In this document: piece after piece, positions 45,480 to 54,166 of the stretch
Layout: each line of letters starts with the position of its first letter
Position numbering within the stretch: the first letter of the stretch is position 1
NCBI GenBank assembly: GCA_965231905.1
Contig: CBDDOO010000001.1
Coordinates: forward strand, 558,001 to 622,000
Origin: G963663315 sp965231905
Lineage (GTDB): Bacteria; Pseudomonadota; Gammaproteobacteria; Arenicellales; Poriferihabitantaceae
Direction: 5' to 3'
Length of the DNA: 64,000 bases
Made by a program: the position numbers and the translations under genes
The notes under the pieces: generated by a model
The model's input: only the letters and a program-made list of their open reading frames with translations
What the model was told of the DNA's origin: nothing
Databases searched by the model: none

Positions 45480-46703
45480 CTACGGCTGCGGGTTATTTTT
45501 CCGGCTGGCGGCGATTCGCATCCGCAGGGCATTCAGTTTGATGAAGCCGGTTGCATCGGCCTGGTTATAGGCGCCCGCATCCTCTTCGAAGGTTACAATT
45601 TTCTCATCGAACAACGAATCGGTTTTTGACTGGCGACCCAGCACATCGACATTGCCCTTGTATAACCGCAGCCGGACTTCTCCGTTCACGGTTGCCTGGG
45701 AGGCGTCAATCATACCCTGCATCATGACCCGCTCCGGGCTGAACCAGTAACCATTGTAAACAAGACTGGCATAGCGCGGCATCAGTTCGTCTTTCAGATG
45801 AGCCACTTCCCGGTCAAGGGTGAGTGATTCGATTGCACGATGGGCCTTGTGGATGATAGTCCCGCCCGGGGTTTCATAGCAGCCTCTGTTCTTCATGCCG
45901 ACATACCTGTTTTCGACAATGTCCGCCCGGCCAATGCCGTGGAGCGACCCCCGCCTGTTCAAATCCACCATAACCTGCGCCGGAGTCAATACCTCTCCAT
46001 TGATTGATACGACATCTCCCTGGTTGAAGCCCAGCAGTAATTCCTCTGGCTCGTCCGGCGCAGCCATCGGAGAATTGGTCCAGCCCCAGGCTTCATCATC
46101 GGGCGCCGTCCACGGATCTTCCAGTTCACCTCCTTCATGCGAGATATGCAACAGATTTGCATCAATTGAGTAGGGAGAACCGCCATCCTTTTTCTTCTCA
46201 ACATGAATGCCGTGCTTGTGCGCATACTCCATCAGTTTTTCCCGGGAGGTCAAATCCCACTCCCGCCAGGGCGCTATGATCCGGATATCCGGGTTCAGGG
46301 CGTAGGCGGACAACTCGAACCGGACCTGATCGTTGCCTTTACCAGTGGCGCCGTGGGAGATTGCGTCGGCATTGGTTTTCCGGGCAGTCTCAACCAGGTA
46401 TCTGGCGATCAGCGGACGGGCAATCGAGGTGCCCAGCAGATATTCGCCTTCGTAGAGGGCATTGGCGCGAAACATCGGGAAAACATAGTCACGGGCGAAT
46501 TCTTCGGTCAGGTCTTCGATGAATATATCCCGGATTCCATACGTTTGTGCTTTTTTGCGGGCCGGTTCGAGGTCTTCACCCTGTCCGATATCCGCCGTAA
46601 AGGTGACCACTTCGCAGTGGTATTCGTCTTGCAGCCATTTCAGGATAATTGAAGTATCCAGTCCTCCGGAATAGGCCAGAACAGCCTTGTTGATTTCTGA
46701 CAT
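45480..46703 (-). CDS. argG: Argininosuccinate synthase
   Basis: ArgG joins citrulline and aspartate with ATP to form argininosuccinate. The 407-residue protein has the PP-loop AYSGGLDTSIILKWL at its start, ATGKGNDQVRFE, and the substrate segments SHGATGKG and YETPGGTI. ATG 46703 (MSEINKAVLAYSGG) fits the family; ten extra codons upstream are open but not conserved. A TATAAT -10 (46739-46744, minus strand) lies about 35 bp before the ATG. It diverges from argF, which performs the preceding step. Confidence 0.97.
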   Translation of the reverse strand: MSEINKAVLAYSGGLDTSIILKWLQDEYHCEVVTFTADIGQGEDLEPARKKAQTYGIRDIFIEDLTEEFARDYVFPMFRANALYEGEYLLGTSIARPLIARYLVETARKTNADAISHGATGKGNDQVRFELSAYALNPDIRIIAPWREWDLTSREKLMEYAHKHGIHVEKKKDGGSPYSIDANLLHISHEGGELEDPWTAPDDEAWGWTNSPMAAPDEPEELLLGFNQGDVVSINGEVLTPAQVMVDLNRRGSLHGIGRADIVENRYVGMKNRGCYETPGGTIIHKAHRAIESLTLDREVAHLKDELMPRYASLVYNGYWFSPERVMMQGMIDASQATVNGEVRLRLYKGNVDVLGRQSKTDSLFDEKIVTFEEDAGAYNQADATGFIKLNALRMRIAASRKNNPQP

Positions 46704-46738
46704 GGTTGTTTTTGTATTTTGGTAAGCAATCAAGTTTT

Positions 46739-46744
46739 ATTATA
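46739..46744 (-). promoter_or_regulatory. Likely -10 box of the argG promoter
   Basis: A perfect TATAAT occurs on the minus strand in the 77-bp argG/argF gap; the -35 (TCAAAC, 17 bp upstream) is poor, so activation or an ArgR site may be involved. The A+T-rich gap has no clear ARG box by eye. Confidence 0.4.
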
Positions 46745-46780
46745 TCATTAACCATGTAACCGTTTGAGAAGGACAGGCAA

Positions 46781-47689
46781 GTGGCAATTCGACATCTGTT
46801 AAGCTGTATGGATTTAACCGGGCAAGAGCTCCGGCGATTGATTGCGCGGTCCATTGAATTGAAGGCCGAGCTCCCCTCAGGTCGTCATGCCCGATTCATG
46901 CAGGGTAAAACCGCGGTACTGGTATTCGAAAAACTGTCCACCCGTACCCGGGTCTCGTTTGAAACCGGTATTGGTCAATTCGGCGGGAATGTGATTTTCC
47001 TGGCGCCTTCCGACTCTCAACTTGGCCGTGGAGAGTCGATAGCGGACACGGCACGGGTGCTTTCCAGGATGGCCGACCTGATCGTAATGAGAACCGGGGC
47101 GCACGCACGTGTTGAGACGATGGCGGAGAATGCCTCGGTGCCGGTAATCAACGGATTATCCGACTACAATCATCCCTGTCAGATTCTCGCGGATATCCAG
47201 ACATTTACCGAACATCGCGGAAATATAGAAGGCCGGAAAATCGCCTGGGTCGGTGACGGCAATAATGTTTGCCATTCGTGGATGAACGCGGCCCGGCAAT
47301 TCGGTTTCGAGCTCCACATCGCCACACCGAAAGATCAACGGCCTGACGAGGCGCTGGCCGCACAATGCGCCGGTCATATCGTATTGACCGAAGACCCGGT
47401 AGAGGCTTGTACCGGCGCGGCGCTGGTGGTTACCGATACCTGGTCCGGGATGGGCTATGAAAAGGAAAAGAAATTTCGTGAGAAAATATTCAAGGGTTAC
47501 TGCGTTGATCAGAAATTGATGGAGTGCGCGGCCAACGACGCGTTGTTCATGCACTGCCTGCCGGCCTATCGCGGCAGTGAAGTGACTTCAGAGGTGATAG
47601 ACGGCCCGCAAAGCGTAGTCTGGGATGAAGCGGAAAACCGGCTGCACGCGCAAAAGGCGTTGATCGAGTTTTTGCTGTCCGGTGGTTGA
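46781..47689 (+). CDS. argF: Ornithine carbamoyltransferase
   Basis: ArgF makes citrulline from ornithine and carbamoyl phosphate. The 302-residue protein shows the carbamoyl phosphate motif STRTRVSFE, LGRGESIADTARVLSRM, HPCQILADIQT, and MHCLPAYRGSEV. It starts with GTG 46781 behind AGAAGGACAGG. The last 74 bp (47617-47690) are duplicated at 49101-49174 with four differences, all synonymous, as part of a chimeric scar. The C-terminus WDEAENRLHAQKALIEFLL is normal. Confidence 0.97.
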   Translation: MAIRHLLSCMDLTGQELRRLIARSIELKAELPSGRHARFMQGKTAVLVFEKLSTRTRVSFETGIGQFGGNVIFLAPSDSQLGRGESIADTARVLSRMADLIVMRTGAHARVETMAENASVPVINGLSDYNHPCQILADIQTFTEHRGNIEGRKIAWVGDGNNVCHSWMNAARQFGFELHIATPKDQRPDEALAAQCAGHIVLTEDPVEACTGAALVVTDTWSGMGYEKEKKFREKIFKGYCVDQKLMECAANDALFMHCLPAYRGSEVTSEVIDGPQSVVWDEAENRLHAQKALIEFLLSGG

Positions 47690-47750
47690 TATTTTTCGTG
47701 ATGAAGAAATACTCGGAGAAGACCGCACACCACTTTTGAAGGAAACAGGC

Positions 47751-48191
47751 ATGACTCTACTCATTCGCCCCCTCTGCTCTCGGGACGAAACCCAATGGCG
47801 CGCTCTTTGGCGCGGGTATCTGGAATTCTATGAAACTTCTGTGCCCGACCTGATCTATACGACAACCTTCACCCGGCTAATTGACCCCAACCGCACGCAG
47901 CAAAACGCATTCGTAGCCGAGCGGGACGGGAATCTGGTCGGTCTCGTGCATATCGTCTGGCACGCCCATAACTGGAGATTGGAAGATGTCTGCTATCTTC
48001 AAGACCTCTATGTCGATCCGAACTCACGTGGAACAGGCGTCGGTCGCGCCTTGATAGAGGCGGTTTATACAGCCGCTGATGAAAATGGGACACCCTCTGT
48101 TTATTGGATGACGCAGGATTTCAATGAAACAGCCCGTTTGCTGTATGATCGAATTGCCAGCCTGACCCCGTTCATCAAATACCAACGGTAA
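47751..48191 (+). CDS. GNAT-family N-acetyltransferase
   Basis: The 146-residue protein has the GNAT core: VAERDGNLVGLVHIVWH, LQDLYVDPNSRGTGVGRALIEAV with the acetyl-CoA loop (R/Q-x-x-G-x-G/A as SRGTGVGR), and a final NETARLLYDR strand-helix. ATG 47751 follows GAAGGAAACAGGC; the frame is open back to 47682 inside argF. The substrate is unknown. It is the first gene after argF and may be either native or the edge of the accessory island. Confidence 0.85.
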   Translation: MTLLIRPLCSRDETQWRALWRGYLEFYETSVPDLIYTTTFTRLIDPNRTQQNAFVAERDGNLVGLVHIVWHAHNWRLEDVCYLQDLYVDPNSRGTGVGRALIEAVYTAADENGTPSVYWMTQDFNETARLLYDRIASLTPFIKYQR

Positions 48192-48288
48192 GGGAACAGA
48201 CGGAACTTTCATGGCTTGCGCCGAATCCAGGGTGAAAATGGGGAGACTTTAGAGAATAAGAATATCTTTTTAATATCTCTTTTTGCGT

Positions 48289-48328
48289 TATACTCTATTC
48301 TGGTGGTCAGCAAATTGGAGGGTTTATG
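48289..48328 (+). promoter_or_regulatory. vapBC promoter -10 and ribosome-binding site
   Basis: TATACT (48289-48294) lies 32 bp before ATG 48326, and GGAGGG (48317-48322) is directly in front of it. The surrounding region is A+T-rich with repeated AATATCT units (about 48261 and 48272), which could be operator sites for VapB. Confidence 0.4.
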
Positions 48329-48601
48329 GTTACATCAGCACACAACGACAGCGCAAAAGTTTTCATGGCAGGCAAGTCGCAGGCGGTGCGGTTGCCGAAG
48401 AAATATCGCTTCGCAGAAGGCTGCGACGAGGTTTCAATTCGCCAGGTTGGCCGCTCGCTCATTCTGAGTCCACGTTTCGCGGATTGGGCCGAGTTCTGGG
48501 CGAATACTCCCCCGTTCGATGACGATATGGTTGAGGCTGTTTTGGGTCGAAACGAGGGTGTCGCGGGAGATGATCCCGAACGCGCGAGCTTTGACGAATG
48601 A
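48326..48601 (+). CDS. vapB: VapB-type antitoxin
   Basis: The 91-residue protein has the AbrB/SpoVT-type N-terminal fold of VapB antitoxins: AKVFMAGKSQAVRLPKKYRFAEGCDEVSIRQVGRSLILSP. The acidic C-terminal tail should wrap around the toxin. It overlaps vapC by four bases (ATGA). Antitoxins of this class repress their own promoter together with the toxin. Confidence 0.92.
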   Translation: MVTSAHNDSAKVFMAGKSQAVRLPKKYRFAEGCDEVSIRQVGRSLILSPRFADWAEFWANTPPFDDDMVEAVLGRNEGVAGDDPERASFDE

Positions 48602-48984
48602 AGGTCATGCTGGATACGGACAGTTGTATTTACCTGATCAATCGCCGTGAAGAAATGATACCAAAGGCGCGGTTGCAGGACTGTTGCATTTCAGCCATCG
48701 TTTTAGGTGAATTGGAATTTGGTATCTTGAAAAGTCAGCGACCGGGCATGAATCGCAAACGGTTACAAAATTTTCTGAGTTCCGTTGTGGTGAGGTCAGT
48801 CGGAGAGGCCGAATCGATTGCTTACGGGGAAATCCGATTGGCATTAAAAACCCAGCTTATTGGCCGCAACGACATGTGGATTGCGGCGCACGCAGTGGCG
48901 CTTGATTTGACACTTGTGACAAATAACACGCATGAATTTTCGCGCGTCCCCGGATTGGTTATTGATAACTGGTTGGAAGGCTAA
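48598..48984 (+). CDS. vapC: VapC-type toxin, PIN-domain ribonuclease
   Basis: The 128-residue protein is a PIN-domain nuclease with the acidic residues in place: LDTDSCIYLINRR (Asp near 6), VLGELEFGI (Glu near 40), LIGRNDMWIAAHAVALDLTLVTNN (Asp near 95 and later residues). VapC toxins usually cleave initiator tRNA or rRNA. The reading frame is intact. The pair lies between argF and the wrbA-argF scar and may help hold this island in the genome. Confidence 0.93.
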   Translation: MKVMLDTDSCIYLINRREEMIPKARLQDCCISAIVLGELEFGILKSQRPGMNRKRLQNFLSSVVVRSVGEAESIAYGEIRLALKTQLIGRNDMWIAAHAVALDLTLVTNNTHEFSRVPGLVIDNWLEG

Positions 48985-49017
48985 GCGCACAACACTAACG
49001 ACAAAGGAACTTGCCCC

Positions 49018-49173
49018 TTGACTATCCCCAGGAAAATACTGATTCTGTATTACAGCCGTCATGGCACCACCGCGGAGTTGGTCAGACATGTGGGGCAGGA
49101 AGTCTGGGATGAAGCGGAAAACCGGCTGCACGCGCAAAAGGCGCTGATCGAATTTTTGTTATCCGGTGGTTGA
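49018..49173 (+). pseudogene. Chimeric scar: wrbA 5' end fused in frame to argF 3' end
   Basis: The 51-codon frame opens with TTG and reads TIPRKILILYYSRHG, the N-terminus of the WrbA protein encoded at 56521, up to HVGQ. It then passes without a stop into EVWDEAENRLHAQKAL and the rest of the ArgF C-terminus. The wrbA part (49016-49097) differs from 56519-56600 at about 9 of 82 positions; the argF part (49101-49174) from 47617-47690 at 4 of 74, all silent. AAAGGA stands before the TTG. A short protein could be made but is probably without function. The order wrbA-then-argF is the junction expected of a tandem duplication of the argF-wrbA interval. Confidence 0.85.
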
Positions 49174-49191
49174 TGCCTACGGGCTATCGTC

Positions 49192-50172
49192 ATGTCATTG
49201 AATAAAAACCTTCACAAGGCCAAACGGGAAAAGAACGATGACTTCTATACGCAGTTATCCGACATTGAGAATGAGCTAAAGCATTACCAGCATCATTTTC
49301 AAGGCAAGGTTGTTTATTGCAACTGCGATGATCCGAAAATCAGTAATTTCTATCACTACTTTTCCCACAAGTTTCATTCTCTTGGGCTGAAAAAACTGAT
49401 CACGACCTGCTATAAGAACCGGCAACATGACCTGTTCAGCAGCAATGATGATGAAAAGTCTGTGTGGCTGGAATGTGGGAAAGGTATAGTTGAAGATGGT
49501 GGTTACAGTCCATCCGAGCCGGTTGTTCGTTGGTTGAAAGGCGATGGTGATTTCCGTAGCGCTGAATGTGTGGCATTACTGAAACAGGCGGATATTGTCG
49601 TTACGAACCCGCCATTTTCCCTGTTTCGGGAATATGTCGCACAGTTGGTCGAATATGAGAAAAAGTTCGTCATTATTGGAAGCAAAAATGCCATCACTTT
49701 TAAGGAGATATTTCCTTTGATCAAAAACAACCAAATCTGGTCTGGTTACGGGTTTCAAAATGGAAACGCCTATTTTGCGACTAACAACACAAACAATTAC
49801 GCAAAGGGTGTCTATGACCAAGCAACGGGACTGGTAAAGTTCAGAAATGTTGGTTGGTTCACCAATCTCGACCATAAGAAGCGCCACGAGAAATTGACCC
49901 TCTACAAGCGCTACTCGCCGGAGGAATATCCGACCTACGACAACTACAATGCGATCAACGTGGACAAGGTCTCCGAAATCCCGATGGATTGGAACGGGAT
50001 GATGGGAGTACCGATCACGTTTCTGGACAAGTACAACCCGGAGCAGTTTGAAATAATCGGTATGGATAGGCCGCTCATTACAGATTTAACTGGCAAACAA
50101 AGCAGATTCAGAATCAATGGAAAGGAAATTTACGCAAGGATTGTCATTCGCAACAAGAAATTCCAGTCATGA
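49192..50172 (+). CDS. EcoRI-type adenine-specific DNA methyltransferase
   Basis: The 326-residue protein resembles the EcoRI methylase family: an N-terminal KREKNDDFYTQLSDIENELKHY region, VVYCNCDDPKISNFYHYF as SAM motif region, and catalytic VVTNPPFSLFREY (near residue 137). It should methylate adenine; the target is unknown. The stop overlaps the start of the DUF262-HNH nuclease (ATGA), so the two are a pair. Codon use is A+T-richer than in core genes, which suggests transfer. The start lies 18 bp after the argF scar. Confidence 0.9.
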   Translation: MSLNKNLHKAKREKNDDFYTQLSDIENELKHYQHHFQGKVVYCNCDDPKISNFYHYFSHKFHSLGLKKLITTCYKNRQHDLFSSNDDEKSVWLECGKGIVEDGGYSPSEPVVRWLKGDGDFRSAECVALLKQADIVVTNPPFSLFREYVAQLVEYEKKFVIIGSKNAITFKEIFPLIKNNQIWSGYGFQNGNAYFATNNTNNYAKGVYDQATGLVKFRNVGWFTNLDHKKRHEKLTLYKRYSPEEYPTYDNYNAINVDKVSEIPMDWNGMMGVPITFLDKYNPEQFEIIGMDRPLITDLTGKQSRFRINGKEIYARIVIRNKKFQS

Positions 50173-51251
50173 AGATCGAACTGAGGGAGGTGACCGTCCG
50201 GGAACTGGTGGAAGATTACCGGGATGACGGAGAAGGAGGGGTTGTCGGTTATAGTGGCAAGCTGGATATTCGCCCACCCTTCCAGCGTGAGTTTGTATAT
50301 AAAGATAAGCAACGGGATGCTGTGATCAACACAATCCAGAGCGATTTCCCACTTAATGTCATGTATTGGGCAGTGCGGGAAGATGGAACTTATGAAATCA
50401 TAGATGGGCAACAGCGCACCATTTCCATCGCCCAGTATGTGAAAGGGGACTTTTCTTTCAATGATCTGTATTTTGTAAATCTTCGCGGTGACAGAAAAGA
50501 CCAGATTCTGAATTATAAACTGATGGTTTATGTGTGTAGCGGCACAGATAGTGAAAAACTGAAATGGTTTGAGACCATCAATATTGCTGGTGAAAAATTG
50601 ATGAAACAGGAGTTGCGTAATGCAGTGTATGCGGGTTCATGGGTGACTGACGCCAAGCGGTATTTCAGCCGTAATGGCGCGCCAGCATATCAGGTCGGGA
50701 AGGATTATCTGACCGGCTCGCCAATCAGGCAGGACTATCTGGAAATCGCCATCAAATGGTTCAGCAATGGGAATATCGAAGAATATATGGGGCAGAACCA
50801 ACAGAACCCGACCGCAGTGGCGCTGTGGAATTACTTCCAATCTGTGATCAGTTGGGTTGAGGCGACATTCACCAGGAAGCGATCAAAAATGAAGGGTGTG
50901 GATTGGGGAAGTTTGTATAACAAATATAAGGATGAGGTTTTGGACCCGGTAACCATTGAAGCGGAAACGGTCAAGTTGGTCATGGACGATGATATAAGCA
51001 ACAAGGCTGGCATATACCCGTACATACTGACCAGAGATGAAAAGTATCTGAATATTCGCGGGTTCACTGATGCGATGAGACAAAAGGCGTATGAACTTCA
51101 GGGTGGGATTTGCAAATTATGCGGTGGGAAATTTGAAATCCCGGAAATGGAGGCCGACCACATCACGCCATGGGTAGAGGGCGGAAAGACAAACGAAGAA
51201 AACTGCCAGATGCTCTGCAAAGAGTGTAACCGTAGGAAATCATCGAAATAA
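50169..51251 (+). CDS. DUF262 (GmrSD-type) and HNH endonuclease fusion
   Basis: The 360-residue protein has an N-terminal DUF262/GmrS-type ParB-like domain with IRPPFQREFVY (near 36) and IDGQQRTISIAQY (near 78), and a C-terminal HNH nuclease: CKLCGGKF (near 314), ADHITPWVEGG (near 330) and MLCKECNRRKS (near 347), four zinc cysteines plus the catalytic histidine. DUF262 proteins of the GmrSD and BrxU types hydrolyse nucleotides and cut modified DNA. Coupled with an EcoRI-like methylase it could be a restriction-modification pair, or a self-protecting anti-phage nuclease. Start ATG 50169. Confidence 0.9.
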   Translation: MKIELREVTVRELVEDYRDDGEGGVVGYSGKLDIRPPFQREFVYKDKQRDAVINTIQSDFPLNVMYWAVREDGTYEIIDGQQRTISIAQYVKGDFSFNDLYFVNLRGDRKDQILNYKLMVYVCSGTDSEKLKWFETINIAGEKLMKQELRNAVYAGSWVTDAKRYFSRNGAPAYQVGKDYLTGSPIRQDYLEIAIKWFSNGNIEEYMGQNQQNPTAVALWNYFQSVISWVEATFTRKRSKMKGVDWGSLYNKYKDEVLDPVTIEAETVKLVMDDDISNKAGIYPYILTRDEKYLNIRGFTDAMRQKAYELQGGICKLCGGKFEIPEMEADHITPWVEGGKTNEENCQMLCKECNRRKSSK

Positions 51252-51637
51252 CAAACTAAGGAAGGTCTGATCAATCAAGTCTCAGGTGATATTTTTTGCG
51301 AAAGCGGTGGATTTTTCTGGAATCAGGGGTCGGGAATGAGCAGAATTGCAGCAAGTGAATCCGCAACATTCACTAAGGTGTCCGGCTGGCTTGAGTGACT
51401 GGTGTACGCTTGACGCTTGGTTGTTACCCTGAGATATATTTCCTCTTTTCAATTCGCTCTGAGTGCGGGCTGGAAGAAGTCTCAGGAACAGGCGGCCCTG
51501 AACAAAATCCACGCGCAGGATAACCTTTCTGATATAAACATCTTATGAGAGTTTTACACCCAAAACCAGATCAGGTTTAAGCGGGCAGGGCATGCGTAAC
51601 CGCTTGATTTGATATCCGATAAAAGTATCATCAGCTA
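51252..51637. other. Gap with a solitary IS5-like end
   Basis: These 386 bp carry CTAA (51256-51259) followed by GGAAGGTCTGATCAAT (51260-51275), which matches the terminal inverted repeat plan of the IS5 element at 22276 (GGAANNTCTGANNAAT) and the usual IS5 target. No opposite end or transposase frame is seen up to 51637, so it is a deletion remnant. A 76-codon open frame on the minus strand (51282-51512) has no recognisable content. Confidence 0.5.
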
Positions 51638-53767
51638 ATGCGCACCGAGCAGACCGTTTTTGAAGAATTGGCATCCCTTTGCATCTTGAGGGGCTTTATC
51701 CACGCTATTGCCACGACATGTTTTCGTGATACAGCGGTTGGTTTCGCCAATGACCTGTCCGCCGAGGATTTGGCCACGATGTGGTCACAGTCACGGCTAA
51801 TTCGAACCGAGATTACGACGCTCATTGGCCTTACTATGCGCGGTCCGATAGACTTCTCACTTCCAGCGCCTGAAATTCTTTCAGACTATCTCGAACGGTC
51901 TCATGCCTTACTGGAAGAACTCCACCAAACAATGTTGCCTCCTCCACCGGGCCATCCCAGGACCGATAGTGCTGCCTCCCCCATTTCTGATCAATACACG
52001 TTTGGGCAATTTCTCAGAGAACCGATCTTTTACGGCGGAGAATCAGCATACCCTTTCCAGTACCGTGACCTTACTCCTCGCAAATACGATGCTGACTCCA
52101 CATGGCTTCTAGAGAACAAAAGTCTCCGCTTAGAAGTCGGTAAATCGGTCTGTCAAGGCGTTGCCGATATTTTGAACCAACAGCTTTATGAAACACTTAT
52201 TGCCTTGAGAGACAAACCCCGTGAAGAATGGACGCTGTTGCCTGGGTTCATGTTTTCCTGCGAAGAACTTGCCTGCTATATTGATCAACCAATTGATGAT
52301 GTCAGAGCATTCGTAAAAGCATTTTCGTTACCTGAAAACGAGCGAAATACCACATTTACTTCGTTGAACGCCTTCAATGCAGCGAATGCTTATCCCTTTA
52401 TCCAATCAGGAACCGATGAGTTCCTCCTTTTGCAATATTATGGGGTAACAGAGGCATTTTACGAGACTCCATTTTACTGGATGCTCGACGATGAGTCGTA
52501 TAAATCTGACGCACTTAGCCATCGAGGGAGTTTCACCGAATCTTTTGCGGCCGATAGACTATCACTCGTATTCGGGCCCGACAGAGTTTTCCAGAACGTA
52601 GAAATACAAAAAACAAAAGGCGAAACTTTAGGAGAGATAGATGCCTTAGTGATTTTTGGGGACCGTGTCATTGTCGTGCAAGCGAAATCGAAACGGCTAA
52701 CTCTCGAAGCGCGAAGGGGCAATGATCGTGCATTACGGGACGATTTCAAAAAGGCAGTACAGGATGCGATTGATCAATCGTATCTATGCGCGGAGTTGCT
52801 TAATGATTCCACCGTTAAGTTGCGTTGCAAGGACGGGAGACCGATTCCACTACCTGCGTATCCTCGAACCATCTTTCCGGTAACGGTTGTTGCCGATCAC
52901 TACCCAGCCTTGGCCTTTCAGGCTCGCCATTTCTTGAAAGTCAAGTCAACCGAGCAGATCGCACTGCCACTTGTTACCGACATCTTTACGCTCGACACAG
53001 TCACAGAAATGCTCGCCTCCCCACTAAGGTTCTTGAGCTACCTTAGTTTTCGAGCACATTATAGCGATAAAATAATGGCAAGCCACGAACACATGATTTT
53101 ATCGTACCACTTGAGACAAAATTTGTGGTTTGAGAATGGTGTGGATCTAGTGATGGTTGATGACGAGGTGTCGTCGGACCTTGATGTTGCGATGGCGGTC
53201 AGGCGTGAAGGTATTCCAGGGAATGCGACGCCAGACGGTATCTTGACCCGGTTCGAGGGAACACGGTTTGAAAGTATCATCTCTGAAATAGATGATAAGG
53301 CGGAACCGGTGGCAATCAATCTTGGTTTCATGCTGTTAGAGTTGGGCGAGGACACTGTTCAAAATATCAATGTAAATATCGAGAAAGTGCTAACACTATG
53401 TGCTGCAGATGGCGGCTTTCACAACATGGTCATTAGTATTTCTGGAGCGTCAACCGGTTTGACGGTCCATTGTAGTCAAGATTCGTACCGTATGGTTGAG
53501 TCTAGATTGCAACGGCACTGCGAAGTTAGGAAGTATACGGAGAAGGCGAACAGTTGGTTCGGCCTTGCGTTGACACCAGTGGGTTCTGTTCGATTGGTGG
53601 CAGAGTTGGTCGGAGAGTGGAGAGCGGATCCCGTGATGGCACGCAGGGTGGAAGAGTGGGCTGCACAGGCCTCTGGAAAGATGAAGCGCAAGTCAAAGAT
53701 CGGTCGTAATGACCCCTGTTACTGTGGCAGTGGCAAGAAGTACAAGTATTGCTGCATTAGTCACTAA
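51638..53767 (+). CDS. NERD-like nuclease-fold protein with C-terminal SEC-C motif
   Basis: The 709-residue protein is not a member of a family I can name. Residues 1-300 are mainly helical. Residues about 300-370 look like a NERD/restriction-endonuclease fold: GSFTESFAADRLSLVFGPDRVFQNV, then LGEIDALVIF and VIVVQAKSKRL, giving the Glu, Asp and Gln-x-Lys of a PD-(D/E)XK-like site. The last 22 residues, RNDPCYCGSGKKYKYCCI, are a SEC-C zinc motif as in SecA. Nothing suggests secretion. Position beside a methylase-nuclease pair supports a defence or DNA-processing role, which is inference. ATG 51638 has no clear ribosome site. Confidence 0.75.
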   Translation: MRTEQTVFEELASLCILRGFIHAIATTCFRDTAVGFANDLSAEDLATMWSQSRLIRTEITTLIGLTMRGPIDFSLPAPEILSDYLERSHALLEELHQTMLPPPPGHPRTDSAASPISDQYTFGQFLREPIFYGGESAYPFQYRDLTPRKYDADSTWLLENKSLRLEVGKSVCQGVADILNQQLYETLIALRDKPREEWTLLPGFMFSCEELACYIDQPIDDVRAFVKAFSLPENERNTTFTSLNAFNAANAYPFIQSGTDEFLLLQYYGVTEAFYETPFYWMLDDESYKSDALSHRGSFTESFAADRLSLVFGPDRVFQNVEIQKTKGETLGEIDALVIFGDRVIVVQAKSKRLTLEARRGNDRALRDDFKKAVQDAIDQSYLCAELLNDSTVKLRCKDGRPIPLPAYPRTIFPVTVVADHYPALAFQARHFLKVKSTEQIALPLVTDIFTLDTVTEMLASPLRFLSYLSFRAHYSDKIMASHEHMILSYHLRQNLWFENGVDLVMVDDEVSSDLDVAMAVRREGIPGNATPDGILTRFEGTRFESIISEIDDKAEPVAINLGFMLLELGEDTVQNINVNIEKVLTLCAADGGFHNMVISISGASTGLTVHCSQDSYRMVESRLQRHCEVRKYTEKANSWFGLALTPVGSVRLVAELVGEWRADPVMARRVEEWAAQASGKMKRKSKIGRNDPCYCGSGKKYKYCCISH

Positions 53768-53900
53768 GCCCGTCTCATCACCACCGCGAAAATAAGCATA
53801 TATCCTGCTTGATGACTGCCTTCATAGCAGAATCTGGTTGCATTGGCGACTTTGGCCTGGTGGGTTGTTGGTCTGTCACCAGCATCAGGGAGGAGGATTG

Positions 53901-54095
53901 ATGGACAAGGCCAAGCGGCAAAAGAGTCACAAACCCCTGGTTTTCCCGTTCTATACGCTGTTATGCGGTTGGCAGGCGTTGTTTGCCGGCGCTAAAACCC
54001 TTTTTTATGACTGGTGGAGAAAACCCAAACGCCCTCCGCCCAGACAGGCCGACCTGTTCATCCACAACGGAAGGCTTACGCCAATCCTTACATGA
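53901..54095 (+). CDS. Small hypothetical protein with a hydrophobic N-terminal half
   Basis: A 64-codon frame starts at ATG 53901 behind a strong GGAGGAGG ribosome-binding site, which is the main evidence. The product MDKAKRQKSHKPLVFPFY begins with a basic stretch, then has a moderately hydrophobic segment (TLLCGWQALFAGAKTLFYDWW), and ends in a proline/arginine-rich tail. It could be a small membrane-associated protein or a toxin-like peptide, but no family is recognised. The region 53768-53900 before it holds nothing else. Confidence 0.45.
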   Translation: MDKAKRQKSHKPLVFPFYTLLCGWQALFAGAKTLFYDWWRKPKRPPPRQADLFIHNGRLTPILT

Positions 54096-54132
54096 AAAAA
54101 TGGGGAGACCCTAGGAGAGAGAACAAAAAGTA

Positions 54133-54160
54133 TTGCATTGTGTACTACGTGTAATACAAT
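54133..54160 (+). promoter_or_regulatory. Sigma70-like promoter with an imperfect inverted repeat
   Basis: TTGCAT (54133-54138) and TACAAT (54155-54160) are 16 bp apart. The region 54131-54161 is also an imperfect palindrome with TATTG and CAATA at its edges, so it may bind a repressor. A transcript would start near 54167, directly before the hairpin. Confidence 0.6.
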
Positions 54161-54166
54161 ACGCAA

